Positions 33,766 to 37,904 of a stretch of 37,904 nt of DNA are shown here, one piece after another. The DNA comes from Sedimenticola sp. (GTDB lineage Bacteria > Pseudomonadota > Gammaproteobacteria > Chromatiales > Chromatiaceae): contig JAUXBK010000002.1 in the NCBI GenBank assembly GCA_030619405.1, forward strand, positions 1 to 37,904, written 5' to 3'. Each line of letters opens with the position of its first letter. Positions within the stretch are counted from its first letter, which is position 1. The position numbers and the translations under genes were made by a program. The notes below the pieces were generated by a model that ran no database searches, was not told the origin of the DNA, and saw only the letters and a program-made list of their open reading frames with translations.

Positions 33766-33797
33766 CATCATGTTACACTACATTATATTTTATGATG
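33766..33797 (+). promoter_or_regulatory. Candidate operator/promoter of the toxin-antitoxin pair
   Basis: CATCAT and ATGATG form an interrupted palindrome around an AT-rich core containing TATATT and TATGAT hexamers. It ends at the ribosome site (GGAG) of the antitoxin gene. Autoregulation by the antitoxin would be usual for such pairs. Confidence 0.3.
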
Positions 33798-33807
33798 GAG
33801 TTACTCT

Positions 33808-34038
33808 ATGCATCGTACACAGATCCAACTCGAAGAGCGTCAGTACCGCTACCTTTCCATCCGGTCCGGCAAGACCGGCAAGAGCCTCAGTGCGCAGATT
33901 CGTGAAATGATAGAAGAGCAAATGCTGGCCCGGCCCGATCCGGACGATCCACTGTGGGACATCGTTGGGATGTCGGAAGGCGACGATGCGCCCGTAGCCC
34001 GGGAGCATGATCAATACTTGTACGGAGAGCCCCGGTGA
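33808..34038 (+). CDS. Putative ribbon-helix-helix antitoxin (VapB-like)
   Basis: The protein has 76 residues. The N-terminal strand RTQIQLEERQYRYLS and the following helices (SLSAQIREMIEEQM) resemble a ribbon-helix-helix DNA-binding domain. The acidic C-terminal half would wrap the toxin. GGAG precedes the ATG. Its stop overlaps the start of the PIN gene (GTGA), the classic arrangement of VapBC pairs. It is proposed to neutralise the PIN toxin and repress the operon. Confidence 0.7.
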   Translation: MHRTQIQLEERQYRYLSIRSGKTGKSLSAQIREMIEEQMLARPDPDDPLWDIVGMSEGDDAPVAREHDQYLYGEPR

Positions 34039-34436
34039 AACGAGTCTTCATCGATACCAGCGGCTGGTTCGCCGCGGCATCCCGGAGAGACTATGATCAT
34101 CCGGCGGTCAAGCAATACCTGAAAGAGAGCACACCACCACTGCTGACGACCGACTATGTGGCCGACGAATCGGCGACCCTGTTTCTTTCGCGTCTTGGAC
34201 ATGCTGCCGCGGTACGCTTTCTGGACTCCCTCCAGGCCAGTCCCCGTATTGAATTGATCTATTTGAAGCAGCAATCCATCGAGGCGGCAATGCGGCTGTT
34301 CCGTGAACGTCCGGACAAGGGCTGGAGCCTCACGGACTGCACATCGTTCGTTATCATGAAAGAGCTGGGGCTGGATACCGCATTGGCTTTGGATGACCAC
34401 TTCCGTCAAGCGGGGTTTATCACCGTACCGACGTAA
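34035..34436 (+). CDS. PIN-domain ribonuclease toxin (VapC-like)
   Basis: The protein has 133 residues from a GTG overlapping the antitoxin stop. The PIN acidic residues are visible: D7 (VFIDTSGW), E45 (YVADESATL), D101 (SLTDCTSF), and D120 or D121 (ALDDHF). Such toxins cleave tRNA or rRNA. The length and spacing of the catalytic residues are normal, so it should be active unless restrained by the antitoxin. No transposase or integrase is adjacent. Confidence 0.85.
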   Translation: MKRVFIDTSGWFAAASRRDYDHPAVKQYLKESTPPLLTTDYVADESATLFLSRLGHAAAVRFLDSLQASPRIELIYLKQQSIEAAMRLFRERPDKGWSLTDCTSFVIMKELGLDTALALDDHFRQAGFITVPT

Positions 34437-34564
34437 CCGCCCCCGACAAGGTCGGCACCTGCGACGTTGATTTCCACCCTTAGGTCCGTTACCGCTACGT
34501 CCCTGTAGCACTACTCGAGAAGATTCCAACCATATCAATTAAGATCTGACTGTGGAGAGATGCT

Positions 34565-36319
34565 ATGAGCGACAATAACAATCAACCGGGAAAGATTCGG
34601 CGTATAGCCCGCGGAATAGCGCCGGGGCTTGGGACCTTTGCACGCTATGACCGAGCCTGGTTGCGCCCTGACCTGGGCGCAGGCCTGTCCGTGGCGGCCA
34701 TTGCACTGCCTGTCGGTATAGCCTATTCAGACCTCGCGGGCGTTCCTGCCGTAATCGGCATGTACTCAGCCATCTTCCCGTTGCTGGCTTATGCGCTGTT
34801 TGGATCCTCACGCCAGTTGATGACTGGTCCCGACGCCGCGACCTGTATTATGGTGGCGGCAGCTCTCGGGCCACTGGCTGGTGGTGATCCCGACCGGTAT
34901 CTGGCCCTGATGGTGGTTCTGACCCTGATGACGGGTGTTATGTACATCATGGCCGGTTTTATGCGGCTGGGAATTATCGCCGACTTTCTGTCCCGGCCGA
35001 TTCTTACCGGCTATCTGAATGGCGTCGCCCTCATCATCATGGCCGGTCAGCTGCAGAAGCTGTTCGGCTATCGTGGTGAGGCGGCTGAGTTTTTCCCCAA
35101 GCTGGCTGAATTTGTCGACAAGTTCGATCAAACCCATCTACCGACTCTGATTCTCGGCCTCGGTCTGCTCGCAGGCCTGGTTGTTCTTCGTCGCACGGTA
35201 CCAAAATTGCCTGTCGCCCTTGTTGTCGTGATCGCCGGGATTGCCGCGGTGATGGTGTTGGGTCTCGATCAGGGTGGCGTCGCAATACTCGGTAGCGTGC
35301 CCGCGGGGCTGCCTTCAATGAATTTCAAGCTGTTTGATCTGTCTACGTTCAGCATGCTGATTGCCGATGCGGCCGGCATTGTTCTGGTCAGCTTTACCAG
35401 CGGTGTACTGACCGCCAAAAGCTTTGCACGGCGTAATCGCTATGAGATCGACGCTAATCAAGAGCTGTTTGCCTTCGGGGCCTGCAATCTTGCCTCGGGG
35501 CTGGCGCAGGGCTTTCCTGTGACCGGAGCGGATTCCCGCACCGCGGTCAACGACGCCATGGGTGGAAAGACCCAATTGGTGGGTCTTGTGGCGGCTGGCT
35601 CGATGTTGCTGGTATTGTTCTTTCTGACCGGCCCACTTGCGTATATACCCACCGCGGCACTGGCCGCGGTGATTATGGTGTCCGCTTTCGGCCTGTTCGA
35701 CTTTTCGGAGTTGCGTAACCTTTATAAAATCAGCCGCCGTGAGTTCCTGCTCTCGGCTGGAACAACACTGGGTGTGCTGATAGTCGGTGTGCTGCCCGGG
35801 GTATTGCTTGCCGTCGTCTTGTCCCTTCTATGGCTGCTGTTTGTGGTGTCCCGGCCCCATGACGCCATACTGGGGCGAATGAAGGGCATGAAAGGGTTTC
35901 ATAACGTCGCGGACTTACCCGAAGCTACCACCATACCGGGGCTTATCCTGTATCGGTTCGATGCGAACCTGGTGTTTTTCAATGCTGATTTCTTCAAGGA
36001 GCGCGTGCGTACAGTAATCGCCGCCGCGGATACACCGGTGGAGTGGATCGTAGTAGACGCGAGTTCTATCAATGTCATGGATGCCACCGCGATTCAGAAG
36101 ATCGATGAACTTCGTGAAGAGCTGACAGACCAGGGAATCGTGTTCGGCTCTGCCCGTGTGAAACCGAGTCTGGAGAGGTATTTCGAAGCTGACTGGGTGA
36201 GCAAGCGTCGCGAGCACCACGGGAGGTATGTCTTCCACACCCTCAAAGCCGCCGTGCGTGCCTTTAACAACCGGACAGGGCAGGGGCCGGGCCGGCAGCT
36301 GGAATCTTCGCAGGATTGA
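34565..36319 (+). CDS. SulP family anion transporter with STAS domain
   Basis: The protein has 584 residues. The SLC26/SulP membrane domain (about 30-430) has the family opening LRPDLGAGLSVAAIALPVGIAY, followed by SRQLMTGPDAAT and FPVTGADSRTAVNDAMGGKT. The cytoplasmic STAS domain (about 455-570) contains WIVVDASSINVMDATAIQKI. It may carry sulfate, bicarbonate or another anion; the sequence alone does not tell. GGAGAG lies before the ATG. It stands alone, about 130 bases after the PIN toxin gene. Confidence 0.93.
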   Translation: MSDNNNQPGKIRRIARGIAPGLGTFARYDRAWLRPDLGAGLSVAAIALPVGIAYSDLAGVPAVIGMYSAIFPLLAYALFGSSRQLMTGPDAATCIMVAAALGPLAGGDPDRYLALMVVLTLMTGVMYIMAGFMRLGIIADFLSRPILTGYLNGVALIIMAGQLQKLFGYRGEAAEFFPKLAEFVDKFDQTHLPTLILGLGLLAGLVVLRRTVPKLPVALVVVIAGIAAVMVLGLDQGGVAILGSVPAGLPSMNFKLFDLSTFSMLIADAAGIVLVSFTSGVLTAKSFARRNRYEIDANQELFAFGACNLASGLAQGFPVTGADSRTAVNDAMGGKTQLVGLVAAGSMLLVLFFLTGPLAYIPTAALAAVIMVSAFGLFDFSELRNLYKISRREFLLSAGTTLGVLIVGVLPGVLLAVVLSLLWLLFVVSRPHDAILGRMKGMKGFHNVADLPEATTIPGLILYRFDANLVFFNADFFKERVRTVIAAADTPVEWIVVDASSINVMDATAIQKIDELREELTDQGIVFGSARVKPSLERYFEADWVSKRREHHGRYVFHTLKAAVRAFNNRTGQGPGRQLESSQD

Positions 36320-36590
36320 GATGTTACGCTCCCGCGTGGGAATATATCCGCAGACGCTGTGCGTTGATGAATATGCTGTCCATGATACGAGGGGATTACT
36401 GAGCGCTCACCCAGCAGATCCCCGTACTGTTCCGCCAATTCGTTCAGGTTCGCCAGTATCCGGCTCCAGCGCCGGCGGGCTGATCCGATCACCTCACCGG
36501 CCGCCGCCTGCTTGGCGGCCAGGATGGCGCTGTTCTGGCCTATTGAATACGGGGCCAGGAAGTCTGAGGCTACAAAACACGCTATCTATA
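36320..36590. other. Possible gene remnant, not recognised
   Basis: On the minus strand a frame through 36380-36540 reads AILAAKQAAAGEVIGSARR and then WSRILANLNELAEQYGDLLG, which looks protein-like. It has no upstream start within coding-like sequence and decays toward 36330. No family is recognised. The segment lies between the SulP gene and a foldback element. Confidence 0.25.
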
Positions 36591-36853
36591 CCTAGATCCT
36601 GCAAGTGATCGTGCTTACAGAGTGCAAAATATTGATTCGTAGAGCGAATTTGCGACTGAGTGGAATCCTTGTTGTGATTTCCAAGGGAGCAAATATCGCT
36701 ATACAGATCAAGAGCTTGTGCTATGTTGTAACCGTTCAGTCCCCCTACCGTTTTGAACCCCTCACCCCAACCCTCTCCCTGAGGGAGAGGGGATTTGAGG
36801 AGGGGGGACTGAACGGTTACGCTATGTGAGTGTGAGCACTTGCAGGATCTAGG
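36591..36853. mobile_element. CCTAGATCCTGCAAGT foldback, copy split by another element
   Basis: The same ends as the copy at 30127, but 263 bp long. Removing the nested element (93 bp) and one 8-bp duplication leaves exactly 162 bp, the length of the intact copy. Its internal hairpin uses different arms (TTTGC with GCAAA instead of TGAAAAATC with GATTTTTCA) while staying self-complementary. Confidence 0.8.
36728..36820. mobile_element. Nested GTAACCGTTCAGTCCCCC element
   Basis: The 93-bp unit starts GTAACCGTTCAGTCCCCC and ends with the complement, and encloses a CCCTCTCCCT-GAGGGAGAGG hairpin. It is flanked by GCTATGTT (36720-36727) and GCTATGTG (36821-36828), a 7-of-8 duplication. It sits inside the foldback element at 36591-36853. 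Confidence 0.8.
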
Positions 36854-37016
36854 TATTACTCTGAGCCCCACAATCGTGAATCCATTCAACGCTTTTCATA
36901 ATCCCTTTTGGGGGCGGTTGTTTTTTTCATACGGCTTCGCTGCTGTAACGCACTTACAAATCCATCGCCGCTATTCTAAACTGAGAAAGTGATCATCAGG
37001 GTTAGGAATTGGTGCC

Positions 37017-37553
37017 ATGCTTTCACCCGAAGAGTTGCCACACTATGTTTATGCCGATTATCGCTTATGGGAGGGTCGTTGGGAGTTGATTGAAGGCATA
37101 CCTTATGCAATGACGCCTTCTCCCAATTTTCGTCACCAGAAGATAAGCCAGAAAATAGCCCGACTCCTGGATGAGTCCCTTGATAACTGCAAACATTGCC
37201 AAGCTGTTTTGCCGGTGGACTGGAAGGTTTCGGACGATACGGTCCTTCAACCAGACAATATGGTCATCTGTTACCGTCCTTCCGGTGATTTTCTCTTCAA
37301 GGCCCCGTCGCTGATCTTTGAAATCCTGTCACCCTCTACATCCGGGAAGGATCGAAAGACGAAATATTCGATCTATGAGCGGGAGGGTGTCGTCTTTTAT
37401 TGCATTGTCGATCCCGAAAACAGTGTGTCAAAGATCTACCGGCTACGCGATGGCCGCTATATCAAGCAGATGGACGCGACAGATGAGACCTTCGAATTCG
37501 ACCTGGGCAAGTGCAGTATCGATCTTGATTTTTCACAGATATGGAAGGAGTAA
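37017..37553 (+). CDS. Uma2 family endonuclease-like protein
   Basis: The protein has 178 residues. It matches the Uma2 family (DUF820, PD-(D/E)XK fold). It opens LWEGRWELIEGIPYAMTPSP, has the catalytic-type aspartate in VLQPDNMVI (D80), the acidic residue in LIFEILSPSTSGKD (E102), then YSIYEREGVVFYCIVDPE. The base composition is lower in GC than most of the window, suggesting transfer. The family is common in multicellular cyanobacteria and sporadic elsewhere; the role is unknown, and no partner gene is adjacent. Confidence 0.88.
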   Translation: MLSPEELPHYVYADYRLWEGRWELIEGIPYAMTPSPNFRHQKISQKIARLLDESLDNCKHCQAVLPVDWKVSDDTVLQPDNMVICYRPSGDFLFKAPSLIFEILSPSTSGKDRKTKYSIYEREGVVFYCIVDPENSVSKIYRLRDGRYIKQMDATDETFEFDLGKCSIDLDFSQIWKE

Positions 37554-37656
37554 TCTTCCATTTGGATTTCCGCAAAACGGGATCACGATATGCATTTAAT
37601 CTTACTTTCCGCGCCTCTGGTTTGGAGCTTTTCCTTATTTTATCGGCTTCATTTTT

Positions 37657-37904
37657 TCAGTGTGAAGACCAATAATCACTTTCAGATATATCCATGTACT
37701 CCAGTATAGTCTTGTGAGTGTCAGTAAGCTCGTCCTTGAATTCTTCTACGACTTGTTCGTTTTCGATAATCGAATAGGTGGAAACCGGCTCGAAAACGTC
37801 GATAATTTTATTCTACAGCGTCAGAATGTGGTTGGATTGGGAGTTAGTACTAGCGATCGGGTACGCAATTTCTAGCAAAAACGGCGAATTGGCGGCCCAA
37901 TACA
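37657..37904 (-). pseudogene. Interrupted ORF running off the right edge
   Basis: On the minus strand one frame reads YWAANSPFLLEIAYPIAS, continues to a TAG at about 37813-37815, and resumes in the same frame with IIDVFEPVSTYSIIENEQ. It ends at a TGA (37657-37659). The text on both sides of the TAG looks coding, so this seems a gene with an in-frame stop. The start lies outside the window. No family is recognised. AT-rich like its Uma2 neighbour. Confidence 0.4.

Overview
The window reads as chromosomal DNA of a GC-rich gammaproteobacterium. Reasons: a full O2-independent ubiquinone set (UbiT, UbiU, UbiV), gamma-type RsmJ, TcdA, MobA, NhaA and Nfo, an E. coli-like tRNA-Asp with encoded CCA, and gammaproteobacterial intergenic repeats. 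UbiTUV beside MobA suggests facultative anaerobic respiration. A sulfur-oxidising or symbiont relative (Chromatiales/Sedimenticola-like) is possible but is only inference. Genes are compact, but the gaps are packed with small inverted-repeat elements.

Left part (1-6.9 kb): a co-directional set of a radical SAM protein, a 34-residue membrane peptide, an XpaC-like membrane protein, a TelA family protein, an SPFH-GYF protein and a double zinc-ribbon membrane protein. The first three are translationally linked. This is an XpaC/TelA envelope-stress type cluster, and two repeat elements have landed inside it. Next (6.9-14.4 kb): NhaA, then ubiU-ubiV convergent with ubiT, mobA just upstream of ubiT on the same strand, ATP-type PEP carboxykinase, and a DUF4124 protein.

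Middle (14.4-26.7 kb): a membrane sensor fusing a Cache-type periplasmic domain to a Schlafen AlbA_2 domain, the 5' stub of a response regulator gene, a SleB-type cell wall hydrolase, pyruvate phosphate dikinase divergent from valS (valS carries two repeat-like in-frame insertions), a cupin, an FmdB-type protein, a DUF2780 lipoprotein-like/secreted protein, a membrane-anchored thioredoxin and a YihY-family membrane protein.

Right part (27-37.9 kb): a large ACP / fatty-acyl-AMP ligase / acyltransferase protein, tcdA divergent from nfo, a MEKHLA protein, tRNA-Asp, rsmJ, a VapBC-like toxin-antitoxin pair, a SulP transporter, a Uma2 nuclease-like protein and an interrupted ORF at the edge.

The most unusual content is the repeat biology. 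Four cassettes bounded by about 30-bp inverted repeats are present. Three hold decayed GxxExxY (PD-(D/E)XK superfamily) gene pieces reading into one repeat, and one is empty. A second family of small elements starting GTAAC makes 8-bp target duplications; two copies sit inside those cassettes and one stands alone. A third foldback family (ends CCTAGATCCTGCAAGT) has three copies. One of these is itself split by another GTAAC-ended element, and its uninterrupted sister in the same window has exactly the predicted length (162 bp).
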